Source: an uncultured Lachnospiraceae bacterium
GTDB lineage: Bacteria; Bacillota; Clostridia; Lachnospirales; Lachnospiraceae
Assembly (NCBI GenBank): GCA_905234245.1
Contig: CAJOGN010000010.1
Coordinates: forward strand, 1-44,351
Length of the DNA stretch: 44,351 nt
Reading direction: 5' to 3'
The notes under the pieces are model-generated. The model worked only from the letters and a program-made list of their open reading frames with translations. It made no database searches and was not told where the DNA came from. Below, piece after piece: positions 36,791-44,351 of this stretch. The translations under genes were made by a program, and so were the position numbers. The number at the start of each line of letters is the position of its first letter. Positions within the stretch are counted from its first letter, which is position 1.

Positions 36791-36821
36791 ATCAAGAGTT
36801 CATTTTACCTCCTTTCTTTTT

Positions 36822-36870
36822 AAAAAGAGTCTCGTAACGGATCGTTGCCATCCGATATGAGACTCTTTTT
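36822..36870. terminator. bidirectional terminator between the phospholipase-like gene and fbp
   Basis: AAAAAGAGTCTC (36822-36833) and GAGACTCTTTTT (36859-36870) form a 12-bp stem; an inner stem CGGAT/ATCCG stacks inside. T runs lie on both sides, so it can end transcription of the convergent genes in both directions. Confidence 0.93.
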
Positions 36871-36874
36871 GCTA

Positions 36875-38800
36875 CTAATCTAATTCATTAATCTCGCCTG
36901 TTCTATAACACATAAGCAGCTCTTCAAGATCCTTGATGTCTTCTAGGATACCTTTACCAATGTCTGTATCTCTAACCATTACACGAGTCTTCTCTACTTC
37001 CACCATGTTAGACTCCGATTCAATGTCATCGTTGTGAATCAATGCCTGTTCAACTCCTGTAAATGGATTATGTGACATTAGCCTTAGTCCATGGGAATTG
37101 TATATAAGTGTGTATCCCGCATGTCCAGTGGACTTGTGGTAGGCCTTAGAGAAGCCGCCATCAATAACGTAGAGCTTGCCATTAGCCCTTACTGGCACCT
37201 CACCTTTGCCAAGCTTAACAGGAGTGTGACCATTAATGATATGGGAAATGTCAGAAAACAAGCCAAACTCATTAAGAATCATTCTTACATAGCGCTCCTC
37301 GTAATGATACTTGTAATAAGGGTCCTGTGGCTCTTCCCATGTTGTCTTATCATCAATATATGTTCTCTCAAATGTCTTAACAAGGCGTCCACACATAGGC
37401 GACTTAGGGCCACCCCATAGATACCACATAAAATCAAGGTCCTTATCATGTCTTGACTTATTGCGAGACCTAATCAATTCGTCACGGCTCTGCATATAGA
37501 ATGCGCGTCTTGCAACCTCTTCAGCTGCGTCGAAGTATGCCTTGCCAGATACAGGGGTGCCATCCACCATTACCGTATCAAAATTACCATTTTCATCAAG
37601 GGGAACACAACCATGGTATAAGAGGTTCTGATTGTAAATGTTATATATTCCTCCCTTGTCATATAGGAAATCCACATGGCGCCTGATTCGCTCACCGCTT
37701 GTAAAATCAACCACCAAATCATCCATTATCTTCTTCTCTTCTGGAGATAGGACGTAAGGATTAGTCGGGTCAATTGTTGGGAAATCATGAGTATTAAGCT
37801 CGTAGGTCTTACCATCTAACTCAATCGTGTAGTTGTCCCAGTTGACTCTGTGAAGAAGCCTTCTATCCTCCATCCCAAAATCAGGATTGGCAGCAATTAC
37901 TGCTCCCTCAACCTTCTGTAGCATTACAGACATGGCTTTGTAGGCTGCCTGAATTGGGTCCTTCTCATCATAGGTCTCAAGGGCGAAAAGCACGAGATTT
38001 CTAAGGGAAATACCGTAGCCATTCTCAAGAATCTCGATATTCTTGTACTTAAGATTGTTGCGAACAAGATTGGCAATACAAGCTGCGGAGCCGGCTGCAG
38101 CCCCCATCCATAGTACATCGTGGTTACCCCATTCAATATCAATAGAATGATGCTCCATAAGAAGGTCCATGATCTTATCAGCATTTGCTCCTCTGTCGAA
38201 AATATCTCCTACAATATGAAGGTGGTCAACAGCAAGGCGCTTAATTAGGCCTGCAAGGGCCACTATGAATTCATCTCCATTATTAAGATCCAGGATTGTC
38301 TCTAATATCTTCTTGTGGTAGAGAACCTGATTGTCGTCCTCGTCCTTTTGCACATGGATTAGCTCGTCGATAATATATGCAAAATCCGCTGGCATAGCCT
38401 TTCTCACCTTAGAACGAGTGTACTTAGAGGACAGGATCCTTGCTACCTCAATTAGCTGATTAAGCGTCATCTTGTACCACTCATCTGTAAGCTCGCGCTC
38501 CTTATGAAGCATCTTGAGCTTCTCTCTTGGATAATAGATTAAGGTACATATATCACCTTTTTCCTTGCAGAGCAACGAATCACCGAATGCTAAGTCCACC
38601 TTCTCCTTAACAACACCTGAACAGTTGTTGAGAATGTGCAGAAATGCTTCGTATTCGCCATGAAGGTCACTCATGAAATGCTCAGTGCCCTTAGGCAGAT
38701 TCAGAATGGCATTCAGGTTGATAATCTCCCTGCATACCGCCTGCTTTGTAGGGTACTCTTTGGACAACATATTCAAATATTTGACATTGCTATCTTGCAT
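36875..38800 (-). CDS. fbp: class III fructose-1,6-bisphosphatase (Firmicutes type)
   Basis: This 641-residue enzyme removes the 1-phosphate of fructose-1,6-bisphosphate in gluconeogenesis. It carries metallophosphatase motifs in IVGDIFDRGANADKIMD and IEWGNHDVLWMGAAAGS, plus INGHTPVKLGKGE, matching the Bacillus YydE/Fbp family rather than classes I or II. Length is close to the family (about 640-670). The ribosome binding site is GGGGGAG. It faces galM from an overlapping promoter region. Confidence 0.96.
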   Translation of the reverse strand: MQDSNVKYLNMLSKEYPTKQAVCREIINLNAILNLPKGTEHFMSDLHGEYEAFLHILNNCSGVVKEKVDLAFGDSLLCKEKGDICTLIYYPREKLKMLHKERELTDEWYKMTLNQLIEVARILSSKYTRSKVRKAMPADFAYIIDELIHVQKDEDDNQVLYHKKILETILDLNNGDEFIVALAGLIKRLAVDHLHIVGDIFDRGANADKIMDLLMEHHSIDIEWGNHDVLWMGAAAGSAACIANLVRNNLKYKNIEILENGYGISLRNLVLFALETYDEKDPIQAAYKAMSVMLQKVEGAVIAANPDFGMEDRRLLHRVNWDNYTIELDGKTYELNTHDFPTIDPTNPYVLSPEEKKIMDDLVVDFTSGERIRRHVDFLYDKGGIYNIYNQNLLYHGCVPLDENGNFDTVMVDGTPVSGKAYFDAAEEVARRAFYMQSRDELIRSRNKSRHDKDLDFMWYLWGGPKSPMCGRLVKTFERTYIDDKTTWEEPQDPYYKYHYEERYVRMILNEFGLFSDISHIINGHTPVKLGKGEVPVRANGKLYVIDGGFSKAYHKSTGHAGYTLIYNSHGLRLMSHNPFTGVEQALIHNDDIESESNMVEVEKTRVMVRDTDIGKGILEDIKDLEELLMCYRTGEINELD

Positions 38801-38835
38801 TATTAACTCCCCCTGTATTCATTAGATAAAAACTT

Positions 38836-38864
38836 TAGACTTATTATAACATAAAGTGTATAAT
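38836..38864 (+). promoter_or_regulatory. promoter of galM
   Basis: -35 TAGACT (38836-38841) and -10 TATAAT (38859-38864) are 17 bp apart, about 38 bp before the galM ATG. A second TATAAT at 38874-38879 lacks a fitting -35. Confidence 0.6.
38843..38851 (-). promoter_or_regulatory. extended -10 promoter of fbp
   Basis: On the minus strand TGTTATAAT holds a perfect -10 (38843-38848) with the TGn extension. The -35 (ATCTCA) is poor. It lies within the spacer of the oppositely oriented galM promoter, so the two cannot be used at the same time. Confidence 0.6.
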
Positions 38865-38901
38865 CTGAGATACTATAATATAACATAGATGGAGGCCTAA
38901 A

Positions 38902-39930
38902 ATGAAATACTCTATAGATAAGATTAATGATTATACTATTAAGAGTGATAAAATTAAAGCTAGAATTAGCAATTACGGATGTACCCTGTTAAGTCTGTGG
39001 GTGCGAGATACTAATGGTAATGAGAGGGATGTGGTGCTTGGATATGAGAGGATGGAGGATTATTTTGATAATCCACCTTGCTTTGGCTCCTGTGTGCTTC
39101 CTAATGCTAATAGAATAGAGGGGGCGAGGTTCTCTCTTAATGGTGTTGAGTATAAATTGGATAAGAATGATGGGGAGAATAATCTTCATAGCGGCTTCGA
39201 GCCATTACATAAGAGGTTATGGGATGTGACAGAAATTAGTGATACTTCTCTTAGCTTTCATATTGAGTGTGATGATTTAGATATGGGAATGCCAGGAAAG
39301 CGTTCCTTCGATGTAAAGTATTCGGTTGAAGACAATAGGCTGAGAATTGACTACTATTGCACAAGCGATAAGGATACATTGTTTAATCCAACTAATCATA
39401 GCTACTTTAATCTGGCAGGGCATGACTCAGGCGATATGTTAAATCACGAATTAATAATTAACGCAGACACATATACGCCTTGCAACGAGCATGCAATATG
39501 TGATGGTACAATATCGGATGTGGCCTCTACCCCTATGGACTTTAGAACTGCCAAGGAAATAGGCGCTCAGATTAATGATGAGTTTGAGCAGCTTGAATTC
39601 GGCAATGGATATGACCACAATTACATTCTTAATGATAATTGTTCCAATCCACTTAATAAGACTGAAGAACTTAGTGTGCCAGCTGCTACATTATCATACA
39701 AAGGCATGACGCTTAACATATATACAAGCGCCCCTTGTATTCAGCTATACACAGGTAACTACCTGTCTTCTGACGATATAGGCAAGGGTGGCTGCCACTA
39801 CGCCCCTAGGAGTGGTGTGGCACTTGAAACCCAGTTCGCCCCTAACGCAATTAACACCACCTCATTAATTAAACCTATACTTAACAAAAACACTTCCGCT
39901 CGCTCTACAACCATCTATCAATTCTGTTAA
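38902..39930 (+). CDS. galM: aldose 1-epimerase (mutarotase)
   Basis: This 342-residue enzyme interconverts alpha and beta forms of glucose or galactose. The two catalytic-site histidines lie in GENNLHSG (His96) and NPTNHSYFNLAGH (His166, His174). The catalytic Glu lies in GVALETQFAPNA. Without other Leloir genes the sugar cannot be told. A GGAGG site 6 bp before the ATG fixes the start. Confidence 0.94.
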   Translation: MKYSIDKINDYTIKSDKIKARISNYGCTLLSLWVRDTNGNERDVVLGYERMEDYFDNPPCFGSCVLPNANRIEGARFSLNGVEYKLDKNDGENNLHSGFEPLHKRLWDVTEISDTSLSFHIECDDLDMGMPGKRSFDVKYSVEDNRLRIDYYCTSDKDTLFNPTNHSYFNLAGHDSGDMLNHELIINADTYTPCNEHAICDGTISDVASTPMDFRTAKEIGAQINDEFEQLEFGNGYDHNYILNDNCSNPLNKTEELSVPAATLSYKGMTLNIYTSAPCIQLYTGNYLSSDDIGKGGCHYAPRSGVALETQFAPNAINTTSLIKPILNKNTSARSTTIYQFC

Positions 39931-39950
39931 TGGCTTGTTTCTTGCATTAA

Positions 39951-40028
39951 ACCAGTATCTGTATTGCTATAGGACTCACGCGCGATTTTCTCTATGAGCG
40001 CGGAGTCACTATAGCAATCAGATACGGT
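39951..40028. repeat. 78-nt near-perfect hairpin downstream of galM
   Basis: Arms 39951-39983 and 39998-40028 pair along about 30 bp with only four single-base bulges, around a 14-nt loop. Core arm segments are ATTGCTATAG/CTATAGCAAT and CGCGC/GCGCG. Neither side has a T run, so it is not a normal terminator. It lies between the galM stop and the terminator of the response regulator gene. It may be a processed RNA end, a small RNA, or a remnant palindromic element. Confidence 0.88.
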
Positions 40029-40036
40029 CTATAATT

Positions 40037-40069
40037 AAAAAATAAGGCGTAGCATCAAGCTACGCCTTA
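40037..40069 (-). terminator. rho-independent terminator of the response regulator gene
   Basis: TAAGGCGTAGC (40043-40053) and GCTACGCCTTA (40059-40069) form a perfect 11-bp stem with a 5-nt loop, followed on the minus strand by six T (40037-40042). It is 26 bp past the stop of the receiver gene. Confidence 0.92.
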
Positions 40070-40094
40070 ATTATTATTCTAATTATATCTAGCA

Positions 40095-40454
40095 TTAACT
40101 CTCTAATGCCTTCTTTATAACTGCCGATATGCTCTCCACGTCAAATGGCTTCGTAACATACCCTATAATACCAATGTCTTCTGCTTCCTTCTGCACTTGA
40201 GACACATGCTGAGCGGATTCTATAATCACCTTCGCATCGGGATGTTCCTTCAAAAGCTCTTTCGCAGCGGTAATACCATCAACATTAGGCATAACCACAT
40301 CAAGCATGACCACATCAGGATTGTTAGCATCATAGGCTTCGATAAGCTCTTCGCCATCCTTCGCATTTACCACATCATGACCTTCCGATACAAGAATTCC
40401 CTGTAACATTAGTCTTGTATAATCATTGTCGTCAACAACAAGTATTTTAGCCAT
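40095..40454 (-). CDS. stand-alone CheY-like response regulator
   Basis: This 119-residue receiver domain has the acidic pair Asp8/Asp9, the phosphorylated Asp52 in VVMLDVVMP, the switch residue Ser80 and Lys102 in TKPF. There is no output domain and no histidine kinase nearby. Such single receivers act by protein contact, for example on flagella, or in phosphorelays. The ATG at 40454 is chosen because GAGGTGA lies 5 bp upstream; an in-frame GTG at 40463 is part of that site. Confidence 0.92.
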   Translation of the reverse strand: MAKILVVDDNDYTRLMLQGILVSEGHDVVNAKDGEELIEAYDANNPDVVMLDVVMPNVDGITAAKELLKEHPDAKVIIESAQHVSQVQKEAEDIGIIGYVTKPFDVESISAVIKKALES

Positions 40455-40484
40455 ATTAGTCACCTCTTATATATATTCACTAAA

Positions 40485-40513
40485 ATATTAGCATATCTTA
40501 TACTTATTATCAA
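40485..40513 (-). promoter_or_regulatory. promoter of the response regulator gene
   Basis: On the minus strand -35 TTGATA (40508-40513) and -10 TAATAT (40485-40490) are 17 bp apart, with a TGC extension before the -10. The leader is about 25 nt. Confidence 0.75.
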
Positions 40514-40524
40514 CATTTTGTATA

Positions 40525-41736
40525 TTATTTCTTATTCTTGATGTATTTCGTCTTGCGATGTCTAGCATATACAATACATCCTGCTCCACCTAAGAATACT
40601 GCAATGCATAGGAAGTATCTTGGATCTAGGTCACCATCAGCCGTTCCTGGTGTGGCATCCTTAGTATGACTGCTTCCTGTTGCTCCTGTACCACCTCTTA
40701 TAACACGACCAGTAGTTGGGTCAACAACTGTTCCATCAGCCCTTGTTAATGTACCATCTTGATTAACAACATCTCCTGGTGTTGGCACATAAGGTGTTGG
40801 CTCTGGGTCAGGGTCTGGAGTAGGAGTTGGTGTTGGCGTTGGCTCTGGGCCAGGTCCCGGTCCAAGAACCACGAATGGAATGCTGTTATTCTTGGCAAAT
40901 GTCTCTGCTGCCGAATCTGCATAACCATATATAGTAGAAGGGCTCCATCCACTCTGTCCGCCGATGCTTGTTACTGACTCTGGAATTGTAATTGTTCTAA
41001 TTCCCGAACCACTAAATGCATCGTCTTCTATTGTTGTTACTGATTCTGGAACTGTAAGGTCTGATACATAATAGGCATCAGCAAATGCTCCTGAACCAAT
41101 TGTTGTACATGTGCTTGCAATTGATACAGATGACTTGCCCCCTGGGACAAATATTAATCTTGTCTTAGATGCGTTATATAAGCATCCGTCTGAGCTTGAA
41201 TAATTAGCATTGCCTGAACTTACTGATATCTCACTTAAGTTATCACAATTAGCAAAGGCAGATGATGAAATGCTTGTACAGCTAGCTGGGATTGTTACAG
41301 AACCCAGTGTCGAGCATCCGTAAAATGCGTTAGAACCAATAGAGCCTACACCGGGAAGGGAAACTGATACAAGTCCCGAACATTCCCTAAAAGCATTTGC
41401 GGGAATAGAGGATATATTACTGCTCAAATCAACTGACTGCAGCTGAGAACATCCAGAACACACCTCAGCACCTAACACGCTAACTGAGTCTGGCATGTAA
41501 ATGCTAGTAATAGATGGATTATTCTTGAAGAGTCCGTCTGAGAGAGTCACAACTCCATCTGGAACAGTTACGCTTCCTCCTGAACCAACGTACTGTATTG
41601 CAACAGTTCCGTCGTCACTTAGAATAAAATCCCCTTCTTGATAGTCTGCATCTGAGCTGCCTCCAACTATTACCCATATTGATAACACGATGGATAGCGC
41701 AATTAAGACTAAACCTATTTTTGTACCTGTCTTCAT
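40525..41736 (-). CDS. BspA-like leucine-rich repeat surface protein with sortase signal
   Basis: This 403-residue protein starts with a signal or membrane segment (about 7-26). It continues with BspA/LRR_5-type repeats (about 50-285; SITSIYMPDSV, AFYGCSTLGSVTIP and others) and a Pro/Thr/Glu-rich wall-spanning linker (about 290-320). It ends in a sorting signal: TPGTA at 362-366, a hydrophobic stretch and a basic tail (RHRKTKYIKNKK). The signal resembles TPKTG/TPKTA motifs of clostridial class B sortases, one of which is encoded 56 bp upstream in the same direction. It is a probable wall-attached binding protein. Confidence 0.88.
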   Translation of the reverse strand: MKTGTKIGLVLIALSIVLSIWVIVGGSSDADYQEGDFILSDDGTVAIQYVGSGGSVTVPDGVVTLSDGLFKNNPSITSIYMPDSVSVLGAEVCSGCSQLQSVDLSSNISSIPANAFRECSGLVSVSLPGVGSIGSNAFYGCSTLGSVTIPASCTSISSSAFANCDNLSEISVSSGNANYSSSDGCLYNASKTRLIFVPGGKSSVSIASTCTTIGSGAFADAYYVSDLTVPESVTTIEDDAFSGSGIRTITIPESVTSIGGQSGWSPSTIYGYADSAAETFAKNNSIPFVVLGPGPGPEPTPTPTPTPDPDPEPTPYVPTPGDVVNQDGTLTRADGTVVDPTTGRVIRGGTGATGSSHTKDATPGTADGDLDPRYFLCIAVFLGGAGCIVYARHRKTKYIKNKK

Positions 41737-41792
41737 CTCACCTTATCTCCGTACTAATATAATAATCAAACTACATCTTGTATATTATACTA

Positions 41793-42563
41793 CTATTTTA
41801 CTCGTTTGGCTACTATAAATAGTCTACCATCTTCGGTATAGTTATTGCAAGTAGATAATGTCAATAATTTATCTGTTTTTTGTATGTCTATATTACTTCC
41901 ATAGACAGATAAGTTCTTAATTGTTCTGATAAATGCGTCTAGTTCCGTTGGGCTGTCAGCATTAATGAAGTTATAATAACGGAAATTGTTATCATCCTGG
42001 TACTGAACCTCTGACAAGCACACCGCTACAACCTCGTATTGTCTATGCTCATATAGCGTATCCATGCTGATTATCTTGTGTGACTGATAAAACGACTCCT
42101 CAAGATATTTCTTCAATTCACCGAACATGGAGCCATTATTCATATTGTGGCCATATATAATAGTATTGGTGGTTGGATTAATATAATCACAGCGATAATC
42201 CATAAATAATGTTCCTGTGGAATCCTCCTTGCCATCAAATCCATGATTTAGATAATAATCATTATCATTTTGTCTCTGGCACACCGGGTAGTTAACCTGG
42301 GTATCTGGCACCACAAGCCACCCAACGAAGTCAGGGTTCTGGGCAAGATAAGGCTGGTATTCCGGCAAGATTGTAAGTGTCTTAGGGTCCACAACCCTGC
42401 TGTTAATGGCTGCAATCTCATTGTTAGTAACCTGGGATTTCACCTCGCTATCATCTGTCTTAGTGTAATTACTCTTCTCATTTTGCAGCTGTGCCATCTT
42501 CCTTGTAGATACCATGTCCGATATCTCTGCAATCCCAAAATACGCAAAAAAGATAACTGCCAA
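41793..42563 (-). CDS. class B sortase
   Basis: This enzyme joins surface proteins to peptidoglycan outside the membrane. The catalytic triad is visible: His139 in IIYGHNM, Cys239 in TLSTCN and Arg247 in EDGRLFIVAKR (numbered from the TTG at 42563). The N-terminal membrane helix clearly continues upstream (KIIGIVFIGLAVIFFAYFG) for 17 more codons to a stop at 42615-42617. No ATG, GTG, TTG or CTG lies there. The true start may be a rare ATT or ATA near 42584-42590 overlapping the upstream stop, or TTG with a shortened helix. The neighbouring LRR protein is its likely substrate. Confidence 0.9.
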   Translation of the reverse strand: MAVIFFAYFGIAEISDMVSTRKMAQLQNEKSNYTKTDDSEVKSQVTNNEIAAINSRVVDPKTLTILPEYQPYLAQNPDFVGWLVVPDTQVNYPVCQRQNDNDYYLNHGFDGKEDSTGTLFMDYRCDYINPTTNTIIYGHNMNNGSMFGELKKYLEESFYQSHKIISMDTLYEHRQYEVVAVCLSEVQYQDDNNFRYYNFINADSPTELDAFIRTIKNLSVYGSNIDIQKTDKLLTLSTCNNYTEDGRLFIVAKRVK

Positions 42564-42583
42564 GCCTATAAAGACTATGCCAA

Positions 42584-42922
42584 TTATCTTAGATCTCTTA
42601 GTTTTGTCCTCAGCTTAACCTCAATCAAGCCAACAGATTTGTCAGCCACGATATCGGCAATATGAGCGTAAAACTTGTCGCCAATAGGACTCTTGAATAC
42701 AATCTCCCCGGTGCGAATCATGTTATAGAGTCGCACCGCTACCTTGGGATCATGTATATCAAGTTCATTATTAATGCATTCGATTTTCTTCAAATCCTCC
42801 TGTCCGTCTCTGTACTCATGAAATGTATCAAAGACAAACTCTCCGATTCGAAACTTATTATCATCCTGCTTATTTGTATTAACTTCTTTACTAATCTCTT
42901 CTGATGAAGCCACGTCATACAC
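42584..42922 (-). CDS. hypothetical protein of the sortase locus
   Basis: This 112-residue soluble protein has no signal peptide, membrane segment or motif I recognise. It is mixed in charge, with a compact region at about 24-104 (FRIGEFVFDTFHEY, then VAVRLYNMIRTGEIVFKSP). It is packed between the adhesin gene (1 bp away) and the sortase gene, so it is probably co-transcribed and may help expression or export. The ribosome binding site (AGGGTGT) is weak, suggesting coupling to the gene before it. Confidence 0.7.
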   Translation of the reverse strand: MYDVASSEEISKEVNTNKQDDNKFRIGEFVFDTFHEYRDGQEDLKKIECINNELDIHDPKVAVRLYNMIRTGEIVFKSPIGDKFYAHIADIVADKSVGLIEVKLRTKLRDLR

Positions 42923-42923
42923 C

Positions 42924-44351
42924 CTATCTAATAGTTACTGCCTTCGGGTCTGAGAAATAACCATATACGAACTGGTTCTCTCCAACCTTATCATATGCTC
43001 TAACCTTATAATAGTATGTTCCGCCGCTTACGAGATTAGAATCACTGTAACCACCTGCACTGCTAGGCATTACAGCAATCTTGCTAAATGTACCAGTAGC
43101 TGAAGAGCCTCTGTATATCTCGTATCCAGATACATTTCCAGCTGATGTCCAATTAATTGTTGCTCTCTGTCTTGCAAGAGATTGAACTGTTATCTCAGGT
43201 TTACCCATTCCAGAATGACTTGTTACTGACTTGAATTCTCCATAAGATGTTCTACCATTTGCTGTGATATATGTTCTTACCTTGAATTCATAATCTGTAG
43301 CCTGCTTAAGTCCTGTTACTGTAAATGTGGTATCGCTAGTTGAACCGTATTTCACCGAACAGTCTCCTGAGTAAATCTCGTATCCTGTTATTCTTGCATT
43401 CCTTAACCAGCTTAGCTTAACTGCATTGTCACCTTCAGGCGCTGCTGTTAAACCTAGCATATTAGGAGCAATAATATTGAAGTACTTCGTTACTGAAGCA
43501 ATGTAATTGCCCTTACCAGTAATAACTATCTTACCAACTCCTGGGTAAATGTTATTAGAATACTCTAATGTATAATCTACACCTTCTGTAAGTAGGTCGC
43601 CCTGCTCATTCCTAATAATTACTGGTGGATACAGCTTGTTACCCGTATATACGTTGTCGTACAGTGGAACGATATTACATAGGTTAATATTTCTACCTAT
43701 AATATCATATACCGCCTTAAGTTCGCAAGCCTTATCACCTATATTTAGTGGAATGGTTGCTGTTACAGTACCAATACTTGTGCAATCACCAAATCCTGTG
43801 CTTGAGTTGTAATATGTTATGTCTTCAGGATTATACGGTATCTCCTGACCATCTGGTGTTACAACCTTGAAGTCAGGCTTAATTGGTCCACCTGTAAATG
43901 AATACTCGTTAGCATATCCTACTACCTTAAGAATTGTAGGATCAAATAATATGTTGTAATCCTTCGTTGCCGTTCCTGCGTAATATGGCTGAAGAGAAGT
44001 AATTGTTGCTGTTCCTCTAGTCTGCCAATTATCGTCAGAAGTGTATGTTACTGTATAATCTACGCCTTCAACTAATGAATTACCACCACATGTTATTGTA
44101 AGAGGTGCATGAACCTCAGAGCCAGTGTAGAACTGATCTGGTGCAATTATTGTTGAATCATTTAGATTAGCTACTACATTATATGGTAATACTACTTCGC
44201 CTGAATAATTGTTGATTCCAGTTACAACAACATTGGCTGTTCCTGCATTAACATTATTTATATAAGTTAATGTATAATCAACGCCTTCTATTAACTCACC
44301 CTCTACTGTATCTAAGGATGTAGGCTTAACGATTACTTCAGGCTCAACCTC
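42924..44351 (-). CDS. repeat-rich adhesin-like surface protein with two C-terminal fibronectin III domains (partial)
   Basis: The frame stays open to the right edge, giving 475 C-terminal residues without a start. Three or more related beta-rich repeats are seen, each with EGVDYTxxY followed by an N/G-rich turn and TGxxNY, as in MBG/Big-type modules (about 44351-43470). Two fibronectin type III domains follow (about 43460-43210 and 43200-42927), recognisable by YEIYSG/YEIYRG and YEFKVRTY/YYYKVRAY. The C-terminus has no sorting signal, so attachment must rest on another part. It probably is the first gene of the locus. Confidence 0.88.
   Translation of the reverse strand, partial: EVEPEVIVKPTSLDTVEGELIEGVDYTLTYINNVNAGTANVVVTGINNYSGEVVLPYNVVANLNDSTIIAPDQFYTGSEVHAPLTITCGGNSLVEGVDYTVTYTSDDNWQTRGTATITSLQPYYAGTATKDYNILFDPTILKVVGYANEYSFTGGPIKPDFKVVTPDGQEIPYNPEDITYYNSSTGFGDCTSIGTVTATIPLNIGDKACELKAVYDIIGRNINLCNIVPLYDNVYTGNKLYPPVIIRNEQGDLLTEGVDYTLEYSNNIYPGVGKIVITGKGNYIASVTKYFNIIAPNMLGLTAAPEGDNAVKLSWLRNARITGYEIYSGDCSVKYGSTSDTTFTVTGLKQATDYEFKVRTYITANGRTSYGEFKSVTSHSGMGKPEITVQSLARQRATINWTSAGNVSGYEIYRGSSATGTFSKIAVMPSSAGGYSDSNLVSGGTYYYKVRAYDKVGENQFVYGYFSDPKAVTIR

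Noticed and set aside
36792-36815. Perfect ribosome binding site AAAGGAGG on the minus strand before ATG AAC TCT TGA
   Set aside because: The frame ends after three codons and it lies beyond the fbp terminator, so no product is likely. It may be a trace of a lost gene.
42584-42922. PilZ-like domain for the 112-residue protein
   Set aside because: The RxxxR and D/NxSxxG motifs of PilZ are absent, so it stays hypothetical.

Overview
The window looks like a chromosomal segment of a low-GC, Gram-positive Clostridia, most probably a member of the Lachnospiraceae. This rests on AT-rich DNA with strong AGGAGG ribosome binding sites, sigma-A type promoters, a class III fructose-1,6-bisphosphatase, a split transketolase, a secretin-free Tad/Flp pilus cluster with DUF5702 and DUF6382/FHA partners, and a class B sortase with a TPxTA-type sorting signal. 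Genus cannot be fixed from sequence alone. Almost every gene lies on the minus strand; only the zinc-dependent phospholipase C-like gene and galM are on the plus strand. No tRNA, rRNA, CRISPR array, transposase or integrase gene was found.

Layout, left to right. 1-534: 5' part of argF, running off the left edge. 733-1713: SH3/SleB-type cell-wall hydrolase with its own strong promoter and a WalR-like box. 1939-9616: a long run of genes transcribed right to left, starting with a DUF2520 (PanG-like) ketopantoate reductase and panB, panC, panD, coaBC, then an orphan SsuA/TauA-like lipoprotein, a flavodoxin-SCP2 protein, a HIT protein and murG. The core makes pantothenate and converts it towards CoA; the role of the lipoprotein and flavoprotein in it is open. 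9749-18841: a complete Tad/Flp pilus operon (prepilin peptidase, TadZ-like, TadA ATPase, TadB, TadC, Flp pilin, DUF5702, TadE, second peptidase, TadE-like, FHA). 18999-21602: membrane lipid and lipoprotein genes (glycolipid glycosyltransferase, plsY, lgt). 21689-22638: two DUF4190-like membrane proteins. 22713-30440: rpoC and rpoB, away from their usual ribosomal-protein neighbours. 30664-33877: DUF234-type ATPase followed by the two transketolase halves in one operon with a clear promoter and terminator. 33965-35470: radical SAM protein. 35482-35818: an intergenic array of alternating hairpins. 35819-39930: phospholipase C-like gene, fbp, galM. 40095-40454: stand-alone receiver protein. 40525-44351: a surface-display locus with a BspA-like LRR protein carrying a sorting signal, a sortase B, an unknown 112-residue protein and a large repeat/FN3 adhesin that runs off the right edge.

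The most unusual structures are not genes. First, a 25-bp inverted repeat (24/25 matches, 92-bp spacer) covers the ribosome binding site and start codon of the tadE gene at 12397-12538. It could be an invertible ON/OFF switch or an RNA hairpin that hides the start site. Second, an array of alternating palindromes with a 60-bp period at 35601-35786 has all hairpins closed by C(GNA)G triloops and arms that vary while keeping complementarity. It lies just downstream of an extended -10 promoter, so it would form the leader of the phospholipase C-like gene. Third, a 78-nt near-perfect hairpin at 39951-40028 is not a terminator. Several Tad proteins also depart from the textbook versions: a TadZ without a P-loop, a TadC with a predicted extracellular Ig-like domain, a TadE with two tandem HxxxxC...CxxC domains, and two prepilin peptidases in one operon.
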